From CAYRHN01 sp964424115 (GTDB taxonomy: Bacteria; Chloroflexota; Anaerolineae; Anaerolineales; Anaerolineaceae): DNA of 64,000 nucleotides. The DNA lies in contig CAYRHN010000018.1 in the NCBI GenBank assembly GCA_964424115.1, forward strand, positions 1-64,000. The letters run 5' to 3'. Positions within the stretch are counted from its first letter, which is position 1; every line of letters starts with the position of its first letter. This document shows, piece after piece, positions 16,112 to 25,800 of this stretch. The translations under genes were made by a program, and so were the position numbers. The notes below the pieces were generated by a model. That model was not told the origin of the DNA, searched no databases, and worked only from the letters and a program-made list of their open reading frames with translations.

Positions 16112-17434
16112 CTAATTTTCGCGGAACAAGATAAATACGTTTACTTCGGGATACGAACCTGTGGGTGTAAGGATCAGCATCGAGCCAAGTGAGAATAGAT
16201 GGTAATTCTCATCCATGAACCCGGAGATCGAGATCGTATTCTCGGAGATAGAATAACTCTTCACCCCGTCCCATTCTTCGGTATAACCGGGATAGAAATC
16301 CATGCTAACCGTACTATCCCCGAATGTCCATCTACCGGCTTCAACATACGTATAGGTGGCAGGCGACCCAAAGGATTTTACAGGCGCTGTGTTTGTTTCC
16401 GGATTGAAATTGGGATCGGCAACCACCCAGGTTCCCACTACATCTTTTCTCAGATCGCCTGTGCTGGTGTTCCGGGTCAGCAGGGTAAAATTCAATTTCT
16501 TCCTTGGCTTGCCTTCCTGATCCATATACCCTTTTGCGGTGCTGCCGTTCATTTCCTCGATGGTCAGCACATAATCCAGGCCGTTATGGTCGCAATCCAG
16601 CTCCAGGGACTTATCATCAATAAAGGTATAGGTGGAAGAGATGCGTTGAGACCAATCACAGCCTGGCATGACCTGATTGTCATTAAAAAAGAAGATATAT
16701 CCCATGAATCTATATTGATCTTCGATTCCCGCGGCTGCGTTTTCCTCTTTCCAGAGGCCGTTCGCAAATTCTTTAATTTTATTTTGGCGAGGCGCAAGTA
16801 TCAAAATAAGAAGAAGTAAAGCGACGGCGATGCCAGCAAAAATGAACCATTCGCTCAATGGGTTCTGGCGTGCGCTGGTTTTCACCTGGGAATAAACATG
16901 GACATTCACCGGGGCAGGTTCCGGCTGAGGTTGCGGTCCGGGCACGTAAGCCGGCGGGGGGGCAGGTTGCGGTTTGAGCTCAGTCGCAGTGGGTCGGACG
17001 GCTGCGCGGGGCGGGGGTGTATAAGGTGGAATTGGCAGCGGGGCAGGATTGGCAGGTATCTGGGAAGCCGGCGCGCGGGCAGGGATTGGCGTAAAGCCCG
17101 GGGGAAGTTCCGATGCAGGCGCGGCAGCGGGAGCGGGTGCAGGCATTGGAGCAGGTGCCGGGACGGTTGTGTGGGTCCGCGGGGTTGCGTGATCCGCCAG
17201 GTAGGCGGAAGCCTCCATATTGAAGGGATCTCTGGCGAGCACCTGGCGGTAGCAATCCAGCTTCTTTTGCGGGTCATCCAGCATGCGTGCCAGGATCAAC
17301 CAGGCAGAAATATAGTCCGGGTTCTGGCGAAGTTCGAAAATGAGGATCTCGATCGCGGCGCTTTTGTTGCCCCGCTTGAATTCTCCATTGGCTCGTTCGA
17401 TGGCGGTTGGTTCGCTGTTAGATGAATCGCACAT
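16112..17434 (-). CDS. TPR-like / Pro-rich / membrane-anchored protein with extracytoplasmic beta domains
   Basis: 440 aa from the ATG of MCDSSNSEP. Residues 12-80 form two TPR-like helical pairs (ERANGEFKRGNKSAAIEILIFEL and the next pair, ending FNMEASAYLADHATP). Residues about 88-190 are extremely rich in Pro and Ala (repeated PAPAPA), a long flexible spacer. One transmembrane helix follows (about 199-218, FAGIAVALLLLILILAP). The outside part shows two related beta-rich units, each with a Trp-x-FGDSTV or IFFNDNQVMPG type strand, like lipocalin-style META/DUF-type domains. The topology places the TPR domain inside and the beta units outside, so a sensor or adaptor across the membrane is reasonable but unproven. 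Confidence 0.82.
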   Translation of the reverse strand: MCDSSNSEPTAIERANGEFKRGNKSAAIEILIFELRQNPDYISAWLILARMLDDPQKKLDCYRQVLARDPFNMEASAYLADHATPRTHTTVPAPAPMPAPAPAAAPASELPPGFTPIPARAPASQIPANPAPLPIPPYTPPPRAAVRPTATELKPQPAPPPAYVPGPQPQPEPAPVNVHVYSQVKTSARQNPLSEWFIFAGIAVALLLLILILAPRQNKIKEFANGLWKEENAAAGIEDQYRFMGYIFFFNDNQVMPGCDWSQRISSTYTFIDDKSLELDCDHNGLDYVLTIEEMNGSTAKGYMDQEGKPRKKLNFTLLTRNTSTGDLRKDVVGTWVVADPNFNPETNTAPVKSFGSPATYTYVEAGRWTFGDSTVSMDFYPGYTEEWDGVKSYSISENTISISGFMDENYHLFSLGSMLILTPTGSYPEVNVFILFREN

Positions 17435-17653
17435 GGCACTTTTCCCTCGCTGCTTCTGGCAGATGCGTATCGTATTGTATTGATTGTACACCGATTTCCC
17501 GGAAAAATCCCCTGCTGCGCAGGCGTAGGTTAGTCTGAGCGGCTCCGACCAGCCGGAATTTCGGTCACGGCTGTCCGCTGTCCGCTATGCGCTATCAGCC
17601 ATCCGCTTATTTATGATACAATTCCCCATTATTCTGACCCTTCGAGGTGTACC

Positions 17654-19453
17654 GTGAACGAACCGATCCTGCTCTGCGTTGCCTGGCCTTATGCCAATGC
17701 CGAAATTCATGTGGGCAATATGACCGGGGCTTACCTGCCCGCCGATATCCTGGCCCGCTACTACCGCATGCGCGGACGGGATGTGTTGATGGTCTCCGGC
17801 ACCGATTCCCACGGCACGCCCATCACTGTGCGCGCTGACAAGGAAGGCCGCTCGCCCGAAGAGGTCTATAAATATTTTCACAAGAACTTCATCGAGATGC
17901 ACCAGAAGATCGGCATCTCCTACGACATCTTCACCACTACCCACACCTCCAACCACTTCAAGGTCAGCCAGGCCATGTTCACCGCCCTGGTGAAGAACAA
18001 GTTCCTCTACGTGGACCGCAAGAACCAGTGGTTCTCCACCGCGCAGAACCGTTTCCTGCCCGACCGCTATGTGACCGGCGACTGCTACGTGTGCGGTGCG
18101 CTCAACCAGCGCTCCGACCAGTGCGAGAAGTGCGGCACGATGTTGGAGGCTGAGAAGGTGATCAACCCGCGTTCGATCATCGACGGCTCCACCCCCGAAC
18201 TGCGCCCCACCGACCACTTCTACCTCGACCTGACCGCCCTGCAGACCCAGATCCGCGCCTTTCTGGAAAAACGCCAGTCCTACTGGCGCTCCAACGTGGT
18301 GCGCCAATCCCTGGGGCAAATGGACGTGGAAGGCCTGAAGGGGCGCGCCATCACCCGCGACCTGGACTGGGGCATCCCGATCCCCGATCCGGCCTGGCCG
18401 CTCTCCAAGCGCCTGTACGTCTGGTTCGAGGCGGTCATCGGTTACCTCTCCTCCACCCTGGAGTGGAGCGCCCTGCGCGGCACGCCCGAGGCTTGGCACA
18501 ACTGGTGGCACAATCCCGAGGCGCGCGCCTATTACTTCATCGGCAAGGATAACATTCCCTTCCATTCGATCATCTGGCCCGGCGAGCTGATCGGCGTGGG
18601 CAATGACCTGGATAAATTGATCGGCTCCTCCTCCGATAAACCGCTGACCCTGCCCTACGACATCCCCGCCAACGAGTTCCTCAATCTGGAGGGCAAGAAG
18701 ATCTCTGGCTCCAAGAACTGGGCCATCTACATCAACGATGCCCTCTCCCGCTACGATCCTGACGCGCTGCGCTTCTACCTGACCGTCAACATGCCCGAGG
18801 CGCGCGACGCCGATTGGAGCTGGGAGGAGTTTTACAAGCAGAACAACGACGTGCTGGTCTCCAACTGGGGCAACCTGGCCAACCGCGTGCTGTCCTTCAC
18901 CTACAACAAGTTTGACGGCGTGGTGCCCGAACCGGGCGAGCTGACCGATATGGACCGTCAGCTGCTGGCGACGATCGAGGCGGGCTTCGACAGCGTGGCC
19001 GCCGATCTGGAAGCGGTGCGCCTGCGCGCCGCCCTGGCCGAGGTGCTGCGCCTGGCCACCGAGGTCAACCGCTATCTCGATCAAACTGCCCCCTGGCAGG
19101 CGATCAAGACCGACCGCCAGGCGGCTGCTCGCTCGCTCTACGTGGCGCTCAAGGCGATCGATTCGCTTAAGATCCTCTTTGCCCCCTTCCTGCCCTTCAG
19201 CAGCGACAAACTGAACGGCTTCTTCAGCTACCAGGGTTCGCTCTTCGGCACCTCGCACACCCAGACGGTCAAGGACGACCTGGGCGAGCACGAAGTGCTG
19301 CTCTACGAACACGGCAGCGCCACCGGCAAGTGGGAGCCTTCCCGCCTGCAGCCCGGACAGCCGCTCCAGCCGCCCAGCCCGCTCTTCAAGAAGCTGGAGG
19401 CGAAGATCATCGAGGAAGAACGCTCCAAGCTGGGCACGCCCCCGGAAGATTGA
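17654..19453 (+). CDS. metG: Methionyl-tRNA synthetase
   Basis: 599 aa, GTG start with GAGGTG upstream. Class I aminoacyl-tRNA synthetase signatures are present: the HIGH-equivalent HVGN at residues 19-22 in YANAEIHVGNMTG and the KMSKS-equivalent KISGS at 349-353. A zinc knuckle CYVCG...CEKCG is found around residues 143-160. The anticodon-binding helical domain follows to about 550; there is no C-terminal EMAP/tRNA-binding dimer domain, which fits the short bacterial form. Charges tRNA-Met in the cytoplasm and is essential. A 100-aa protein follows 20 bp downstream. Confidence 0.97.
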   Translation: MNEPILLCVAWPYANAEIHVGNMTGAYLPADILARYYRMRGRDVLMVSGTDSHGTPITVRADKEGRSPEEVYKYFHKNFIEMHQKIGISYDIFTTTHTSNHFKVSQAMFTALVKNKFLYVDRKNQWFSTAQNRFLPDRYVTGDCYVCGALNQRSDQCEKCGTMLEAEKVINPRSIIDGSTPELRPTDHFYLDLTALQTQIRAFLEKRQSYWRSNVVRQSLGQMDVEGLKGRAITRDLDWGIPIPDPAWPLSKRLYVWFEAVIGYLSSTLEWSALRGTPEAWHNWWHNPEARAYYFIGKDNIPFHSIIWPGELIGVGNDLDKLIGSSSDKPLTLPYDIPANEFLNLEGKKISGSKNWAIYINDALSRYDPDALRFYLTVNMPEARDADWSWEEFYKQNNDVLVSNWGNLANRVLSFTYNKFDGVVPEPGELTDMDRQLLATIEAGFDSVAADLEAVRLRAALAEVLRLATEVNRYLDQTAPWQAIKTDRQAAARSLYVALKAIDSLKILFAPFLPFSSDKLNGFFSYQGSLFGTSHTQTVKDDLGEHEVLLYEHGSATGKWEPSRLQPGQPLQPPSPLFKKLEAKIIEEERSKLGTPPED

Positions 19454-19473
19454 TTTTTAATATAGGGGATACG

Positions 19474-19776
19474 ATGAATATTCCTCCTGAAAAATTGAAC
19501 CGGGTTGTCGAACTGGCTCACGCCCTGGCCGAAGCCCTGCAGGGCGGGCAGCGCGCGACGATCCTGGCGGCCCAGCAGGCTCTCAGCCAGGAGGTGGAAA
19601 CTGACTGGGCGGCTTTCGAGGCCTCGGATGCTTCCCCCAAGGACAAGGCCGTGGCGCGCCTGCTGGCGGCCGGCGCCATCCGCGAACTGCCGCAGGCGAT
19701 CCAGGACCCGGCCAATTATCCGCAGATCCTGCACGAGCTGCGCCTGTTGAAGAATTCGCTGGTGCTGCTCAAATAA
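19474..19776 (+). CDS. Small helical protein downstream of metG
   Basis: 100 aa, entirely predicted alpha-helical (MNIPPEKLNRVVELAHALAE, then QGGQRATILAAQQALSQEV, and later helices), no Cys, no membrane segment. The start follows TATAGGGGATACG after metG with 20 bp between, so it is probably co-transcribed. I do not recognise the family; a helical adaptor is the most that can be said. A perfect 17-bp hairpin follows the stop codon. Confidence 0.8.
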   Translation: MNIPPEKLNRVVELAHALAEALQGGQRATILAAQQALSQEVETDWAAFEASDASPKDKAVARLLAAGAIRELPQAIQDPANYPQILHELRLLKNSLVLLK

Positions 19777-19786
19777 TGAAATTTCT

Positions 19787-19823
19787 GTATGGTTTTTGGC
19801 GGCGAAGCCGCCAAAAACCATAC
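19787..19823. repeat. Perfect 17-bp hairpin between convergent genes
   Basis: Arm GTATGGTTTTTGGCGGC, loop GAA, exact reverse complement. T-run lies in the 5' arm and A-run in the 3' arm on both strands, the reverse of a normal bidirectional terminator. Confidence 0.8.
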
Positions 19824-19842
19824 AAATTACCCTTCTTCTTTC

Positions 19843-20502
19843 CTACCCCGAATACATCGCGCCCAGGATCACTACCGCGCCTGCGGCAGATTCGGCATTT
19901 TCCACCGCCTGGGCCACCGCCTCTGCCACCGGTTGGCTGCGGGTGAGCGCCTCGATCTGCTGCTTTGCCAGGCGCTGTTCCTGGCGGGTGAAGAACAGCG
20001 GCAGCAGTCCTGCCGCCTGCGCCAGGCTGAGCAGGGTCTTCATCTGCGCGTCCAGCGGCTCGCCGTTCAGGGCTGCCCCGCGCAGGGCGGTGTAGGCCCA
20101 CATGCGCGGCGCCAGGTCACGCTGGACGAGGACGGTATGGGGAAAGATGCCCAGGGCGCGCCGTTCTTCCTCAGCCAGCAGTCCCCGGTCGAGCAGGCGG
20201 TGCAGTACGGCCCGGCGCAGTTTCGCCGAGGCCAGTTTTTCGATCCAATAATTCAGAGCGCGGGGCTTGGGGGAATTGCGCACCTCTTCCAGCGCTTCGT
20301 CCAGCAGCGGATCGGATGTGAAGGCGGTCTTATCGGGCAGCAGCGTCCCATCCGCATCCAGCTTTAACTTGCCCTGCAAGAGCAGTTCGGCCATCACTGC
20401 CCCGGCCAGGCCGTAGTTCAGCCCGCAGCCGGACGGGTCGGCCAGCTTGCCGTTCTCCTCGTCCAGCGCCAACAAGAGGAATTGTTCAGCGAGGGATAAC
20501 AT
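19843..20502 (-). CDS. GPP34 (GOLPH3-like) family protein
   Basis: 219 aa from the ATG of MLSLAEQFLLLALDEENGKL, which has GGAGG 5-10 nt upstream; this opening is the hallmark of the GPP34 family. The NYGLAGAVMAELLLQGKL helix and the later RRAVLHRLLDRGLLAEE segment agree. The eukaryotic relatives bind phosphatidylinositol 4-phosphate through a basic pocket; in bacteria the role is unknown and the proteins are probably peripheral membrane proteins. It converges on metG's partner across the 17-bp hairpin. Ordinary length. Confidence 0.9.
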   Translation of the reverse strand: MLSLAEQFLLLALDEENGKLADPSGCGLNYGLAGAVMAELLLQGKLKLDADGTLLPDKTAFTSDPLLDEALEEVRNSPKPRALNYWIEKLASAKLRRAVLHRLLDRGLLAEEERRALGIFPHTVLVQRDLAPRMWAYTALRGAALNGEPLDAQMKTLLSLAQAAGLLPLFFTRQEQRLAKQQIEALTRSQPVAEAVAQAVENAESAAGAVVILGAMYSG

Positions 20503-20909
20503 GGTCACCTCCGTGGGGATTGGGGATTTTCCTTCCCATTTCATTATGCCACGCCAAGGTGAACAATTTGCTATCGGAAGGTTAAGGTTTTGTTAAGGCC
20601 TCGAATTGCCGGGAGATTCATCCCCCGGCAGCGAAAAAACCAGGCCACAATTCAGACCCTGAAGGCCCCGGCGGCTTTGAGAGCCTGGCGCTGCTGCATG
20701 ACCCTCACAAAAACGATTTATCCGTGCGCATCCGTTACATCCGTTCGATCCGTGTTCAAAGGTTTTTATCTTACGGGGATCGAATGGCACTGCCTATCCC
20801 CCTACCTGTCCCAAACCCGTTTATTCTTATCCTGGTCTAATGCAACTTCGCCCAGGGCGAGGTAAAATATAATTGGATAATTTATATCCGAATAGTAGAG
20901 AGGATGCCT
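20503..20909. repeat. Intergenic repeat tract
   Basis: No gene seen. Holds a CCGGGAGATTCATCCCCCGG hairpin near 20609-20628, a CAGACCCTGAAGG fragment of family B, and an ATCCGTG/ATCCGTT periodic array at 20719-20767. The end has AATATAATTGGATAATTTATA with a possible promoter (near 20865-20890) and the GAGAGG ribosome-binding site of the flavoprotein gene. Confidence 0.65.
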
Positions 20910-22181
20910 ATGACCGAATCGATTCACACAATCATCGTCGGCGGCGGGCAGGCCGGGCTTTCTGCCAGCTACTTCCTCAAAAAGCTCGCATTGGAACACC
21001 TTGTCCTGGACAAGGCTGCCCAGCCCGCGGATGCGTGGCGCAACCAGCGCTGGGATTCTTTCACCCTCGTCACCCCCAACTTTTCTTTCCGCCTGCCCGG
21101 CGCCGAATACCAGGGCCCGGACCCGCATGGCTTCATGAAGCGCGAGGAGATCGTCCGCCGTTTTGAAGATTACGTGCGCGAGAACGAATTACCGGTCAGT
21201 TACGGGGTTGAGGCGCAATGCGTCCAGCCGGAAGAGGGGAAAAGCGGCTGGTTGGTGCGTACCGCCGGGCGAGATGGGAAAGGCAGCTGGCTGGTACGCA
21301 CCTCCCAGCGAGACTACCGCGCGCGCAACGTGATCATCGCCAACGGTTGGTTCCGGGTGCCCAAGACCCCCGCCTTTGCTGCCCGCATCCCCGCTTCGAT
21401 CCGCCAATTACAATCCGGCAGCTACCGCAATCCTCAATCCATCCCGCCGGGGGCGGTGTTGGTGATCGGCTCAGGCCAGACCGGCGTCCAGATCACCGAA
21501 GAGCTGTACCGCTCCGGCCGCAAGGTCTATCTGGCCACCGGCGGGGCGCCGCGTTCGCCCCGGCGCTACCGCGGCAAGGATATCTTTGAGTGGCTCAGCC
21601 AATCCGGCTTTTTTGAACGCCCGATCGAGATGTTCAGCCACCTGCCCGGGCGTCTTTTCATCGCCCCGCAGGTTACCGGCCGCGACGGCGGGCACGGGCT
21701 TAACCTGCATCAATTCCACCGCGACGGCGTCACCCTGCTGGGCCACGCCCGCGATTATATCGACGGGCAGATGATCTTTGCCGCCGATCTCAAAGAGAAT
21801 CTAGCCCGCTCCGACCAGGGGGAGAAATTCCTCCTGAAGAACATTGACGACTACATCCAGCAGGCCGGGTTGAACGTGCCCGAAGAACACCTGCCGGCCC
21901 TCGACGACGGCTACCAGGCCCCCGAGATCACCTCGCTCGATCTGCAGGCAGCCGGGATCACTTCCATCATTTGGGCCAGCGGTTTCCGCTATGATTGCTC
22001 TCTGGTGCGGCTGCCCGTCCAGGATGAGTACGGTTACCCGATCACTCGCGGCGGGGTAAGTTCCTACCCGGGCCTGTATTTCCTCGGCATCCCATTTCTC
22101 TCCAAGCTCAAGTCCGGGTTCATTTTTGGCGTTTCCGAAGATGCCGCTCATATCACCCAGCACATCGCTGAGCGGGGATAG
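20910..22181 (+). CDS. Flavin-dependent monooxygenase / NAD(P)-FAD oxidoreductase
   Basis: 423 aa from the second of two ATGs (20904 and 20910); GAGAGG is spaced properly only for 20910. FAD-binding Rossmann motif VGGGQAG lies near residue 12, followed by a CzcO/FMO-like stretch WRNQRWDSFTLVTPNF, and a second nucleotide-binding motif VIGSGQTGVQI (NADPH) near residue 192. The late ATG-like signature IIWASGFRYD is typical of flavin monooxygenases. Oxidises a small organic compound; substrate unknown. The end is followed closely (24 bp) by the DUF2798-like gene, so the pair may be co-expressed. Confidence 0.9.
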   Translation: MTESIHTIIVGGGQAGLSASYFLKKLALEHLVLDKAAQPADAWRNQRWDSFTLVTPNFSFRLPGAEYQGPDPHGFMKREEIVRRFEDYVRENELPVSYGVEAQCVQPEEGKSGWLVRTAGRDGKGSWLVRTSQRDYRARNVIIANGWFRVPKTPAFAARIPASIRQLQSGSYRNPQSIPPGAVLVIGSGQTGVQITEELYRSGRKVYLATGGAPRSPRRYRGKDIFEWLSQSGFFERPIEMFSHLPGRLFIAPQVTGRDGGHGLNLHQFHRDGVTLLGHARDYIDGQMIFAADLKENLARSDQGEKFLLKNIDDYIQQAGLNVPEEHLPALDDGYQAPEITSLDLQAAGITSIIWASGFRYDCSLVRLPVQDEYGYPITRGGVSSYPGLYFLGIPFLSKLKSGFIFGVSEDAAHITQHIAERG

Positions 22182-22204
22182 GCCGGAAATAAGGAATGCA
22201 GCTT

Positions 22205-22690
22205 ATGGAACAACCCGTGAAAATTAAAAGAGGCGCCCCAACCCGGCGTCTCGGTTCCAGATACCAGGCGCTCTTTTTTCCGGTGATCATGGCCACCGCC
22301 ATGTCCTTTGTCATGTCGCTGGTGATGACGCTCTTCCGGCTCGGATTTGGTCCGCAGTGGATGCCGGCCTGGCTGACCACCTTTGCGGTCGCTGCCCCGG
22401 TAGCGATCCCGATGGTGATCCTCCTCTCCCCGCTGGTGGAGCGGATCGTCCGCGCCGCGCACCGCCCGCAGGACGCGCCCTGGCTGTTCCCGGCCGTGAT
22501 GGGCTGCCTGATGTCCTTCTGCATGACCTTTGTGATGACCATTGTGCGCCTCGGGTTCCCGGCCAATCTGGTCTCCATCTGGCTTGGTTCGTTTGCCAGG
22601 CTGGTGTTCGCGGCAGTGCCGGCCGCTATTCTCATTGCCCCGCGCGCGCACCGGTTGGTGGACTATATCACCTGCCCGGCGGAAGAATAG
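22205..22690 (+). CDS. DUF2798-type membrane protein, tandem
   Basis: 161 aa; start set at the ATG 9 nt after AAGGA rather than the earlier ATG that abuts it. Four hydrophobic helices form two similar halves, each with a helix of the form (A/G)xxMSFxMxxxMT(L/I)xRLGF, then a helix ending (A)xPxAI. This internal duplication is the DUF2798 pattern. Function unknown. A Lys/Arg-rich N-terminus (VKIKRGAPTRRLGSRY) faces the cytoplasm by the positive-inside rule. Confidence 0.87.
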   Translation: MEQPVKIKRGAPTRRLGSRYQALFFPVIMATAMSFVMSLVMTLFRLGFGPQWMPAWLTTFAVAAPVAIPMVILLSPLVERIVRAAHRPQDAPWLFPAVMGCLMSFCMTFVMTIVRLGFPANLVSIWLGSFARLVFAAVPAAILIAPRAHRLVDYITCPAEE

Positions 22691-22728
22691 CTTCCAACCT
22701 GAGTTGGGTTGGGAGGCATCTCATTCAG

Positions 22729-22787
22729 AGGGCGCACCTTTGTTGCGTTCATTATCCTCTGATCCAACATGGCGGTGCGCCCCTACC
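22729..22787. repeat. Family-A palindromic element
   Basis: GGGCGCACCTTTGTTGCG ... CCAACATGGCGGTGCGCCCC; arms complementary. Followed by a 16-bp family-B hairpin at 22832-22864. Confidence 0.75.
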
Positions 22788-22831
22788 CGACCCAAGGTTG
22801 CCCCTACGGGTTCTCTTCGTTCTCTAAGAAA

Positions 22832-22864
22832 AGACCCTGAAGGATTTCAAATCCTTCAGGGTCT
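22832..22864. repeat. Family-B hairpin
   Basis: AGACCCTGAAGGATTT, one base, then the exact reverse complement. Related sequences are at 14565, 37951, 47714, 53638 and 56116. Confidence 0.8.
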
Positions 22865-22890
22865 CAGGGACGTTGCGCAGGCGCTCTGCC

Positions 22891-25800
22891 CTACCTCCGC
22901 ACCACCGGCAGGTAGATGATGCGCGGAGGGTTGCCCACCACCAGCAGGTTATCGCTCACCTTTGCATCCTGGTAGCCCTCGTCATACCCGGCCCCGATGT
23001 AGAAGCCCTCGAAGGGGTAATTCGCCAGGGTCAGCCCGGCCGCGTAGGTGGCGCCGGGCGCCACCGTGAGGGTGACAGAGCTCAGCGGCAGGCTGCCCGG
23101 CTGCGGCGGGCGGTTATACAGCCCGAGGGTGATGTTCTGCGCCGTGCGCAGGCCGTTGTTCTTCACCCACACGCTCACCAGCAGGCTGCCGTCCGGCTGG
23201 AGGGTGGTGAGCACCCGCTCGGTCTCCAGGTTCAGGTCGGGCAGCACCGCCGCGGCGGTCCAGGCGGAATTGTTGCTCCGGTCCGACTCGGCCGGCGCGC
23301 CGCCCGGATTGGCCACGGCGTAGACCTTGTAGCTGCCGTCCGACGCAGCGGCCGGGTTCCAATCCAGCGAGACCAGCGTCTGGCTGCCCACCTCCAGCGC
23401 GCCGACCGGCACACTGCCCAGCAGCGTACCGCTGGCCGGGTCGTCCAGGCGGAAGTCCAGCGTGGTGGCGGCTGCGGCGCTTATGCCGTTGTTCTTCACC
23501 ACTGCGCTGAGGGGGATGGTACCGCCCGCGGGGGCCGCGGCGGTCACATCCGTCACTTCCAGGTCGGGCAGCGCCAGCGGCAGGACGGCCTGGTTGTTGG
23601 TCTCGTCGGATTCCGCCACCGTTCCAGCCGCGTCAGCCGTGGCGTAGATGGTGAACGGCGCGCCGCTGGCGGGCAGCGTGGTTTCGATCGAAACGGTGGC
23701 GGTGGCCCCGCCGGGCAGCGCTTCGGGCGGTTGGACGGTGCCGATCAGGGTCATGCCCAGGGAGGAGTCCATCACGTAGAAGCTGACCGCGGCGGTTGGC
23801 ACGGCCTGGTCGCCCAGGTTGCGCAGCACGGCGTATACCTTAACCGTCGAGCCGGGGGTGGGGTCGCGCGGGATGGCGCGCAGGTCGGCGTCCGCCAGGG
23901 CCAGGTCGGGTCCGAAGGCGTGGCTGAGCAGGTACAGGTCAGTCTGCCCCAGGGTGGTCACCTGGGTGATGACCGTACCGCTGGCGGTCTCGTAGGTGCT
24001 GTCCACCAGCTCGGTGCGGTTGAAGGCCATCAGCAGGTTGCCGTCGGCGCCGATCAGCGGGGCCATGAACTTCTCCAGCGGCCGGTCGTGGGTCAGTTGC
24101 AGCGCCTGGCTGAAGAGGGCGCTGGCCTCGTCATAGGCGGCATAGAAAGCGTCCACACCTTCCTCGGAAAGCCCCTGCCAGACCAGCACCATCCGCCCGG
24201 CCGCGTTCTGGGCGGCGGCGTAATCCAGAATGCCCGCCGAGGCATCCAGCGCCAGCGGCTGGGGCGTGCCGGAGAGGCTGCCGAGCAGGCCGACCATCTG
24301 GTCGCCTTTCAGCCACACCAGGCGCGGCGAGCCGTCCGCGGCGTACAGGAAGGTCGGGTGGCGGTCGGAGAGGGCGTCGTTGGTCAGGCGCTGGGCGGCG
24401 CCCCAGGCGGTGCCGGTCCATTGCTGGAGATACAATTCCTGGTCGGCATCCGTGGTCAGGTCGCCGTCCAGGTCGCGGGCGTAGGCAATGGCCATGGCAT
24501 TCGCGTCATAGCGGGCAGGGCTGACCGTTAAAATGCCCGTCCCGCTGGTCACCAGGTATACATCCTGGAAGCCTGACCCGTCCCAGATTGTGCTGAAGAA
24601 AATGTCGGAGGCGGCGCTGCCGAGCAGTTCCCCGGCGGCGTTCTCCCGCCAGACCAGCAGCAAGTTGCCGTCTGCGCCCTGGGCCAGCACGGGAGCGTGG
24701 TCGAGCACGGCGTTATCGGTCAGCCGGGTGATCGGCGACCAGGCGGAGCCGTTCCACAGCGACCAGACGATCTCGTAGCCGTTCGTATAGGTGGCGGTCA
24801 GGTCGGCGTCAGCGGGCTGCTGGTTGCGGTTGCGCTCCCACACCAGCAGCACGTGCCCGTTCTTGTCCACCGCCGCCTGGGGGGCGAAGTCCAGCAGGGT
24901 ATCGTTGGTCACCCCGGCGGGTGGGCTCCACGTCCCGCCGCTCATGCGCGAGAAGTAGATCTCCTTGCTTTGCAGCACCGGCAGGGAGGTGTTGTCGTGT
25001 ACCCAGAAGAGGAAGATGTCGCTGCCGGCGCGCACCACGGCCGGGTTGCCCTGCGGGTAGACGTTGCTGGCCATCAGGGTCTCGGTCGTTTCGCCCAGTC
25101 CGAGCGGCTTGGCGTTCCAGGCGCTCTTGTTGGCCTGGAAGACCGCGTAGGTGCTCGCGTCCGCGCCGTAAGCGCGTTTTTCCGGCGCCCAGCCGGAATC
25201 GGTCGTGCCGATCACGCCCAGCTCGCCGCCGTCCTTGGCGCTGGGAGAATAGACCCACTCATACGAGGTTTCAAAGGTGCGCTCGAAGGCAAAGACCTTG
25301 AACTTCAATCCGCCGAACAGCTCGCCTTTCAGCTCTTTCAGGTAGGAGGGGTTGGGCGGGAACCAGAGGGTCAGCGTGCCCTTGCCGCCGCCATACACCT
25401 CGGCGGTCAGCTGGTCTTTGATGAACTCGAACACCAGCGAGAGGGTCAACTTGAGACTCAGGCTGCCCTCGCCGCTTTCCCAGGCCAGGCCGCCGGCCTC
25501 GCTGCGCAAATTGGCGGTGAGGGTGAGGGCCGGCTCGATGGTCAGCTTGATCTGCGCGGTCTGGTTGATCAGCTTCACCAGCCCGCCGATGATCGGCCAG
25601 GCTTCGGCGTCGCGCAGGCGGCAGGCGCCGGCCGTGGCCGCGCCGCAGATCAGTTCCACCACCGGCTTGGCCAGCTCGATCTTGCCGGCCAGCTCAAATT
25701 CGATGGCGGCCCCGGTCAGCTGCATCCCGTTCTCTGGGCTGATCTGCACCTTGCCGGAGCCGGTCAGCTTGCCGGTGATGGTCGCCCCGCCCGCCTCGAA

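Noticed and set aside
17585..19312. 575-codon minus-strand frame opposite metG
   Set aside because: metG is certain in the plus strand; the antisense frame is a base-composition artefact.
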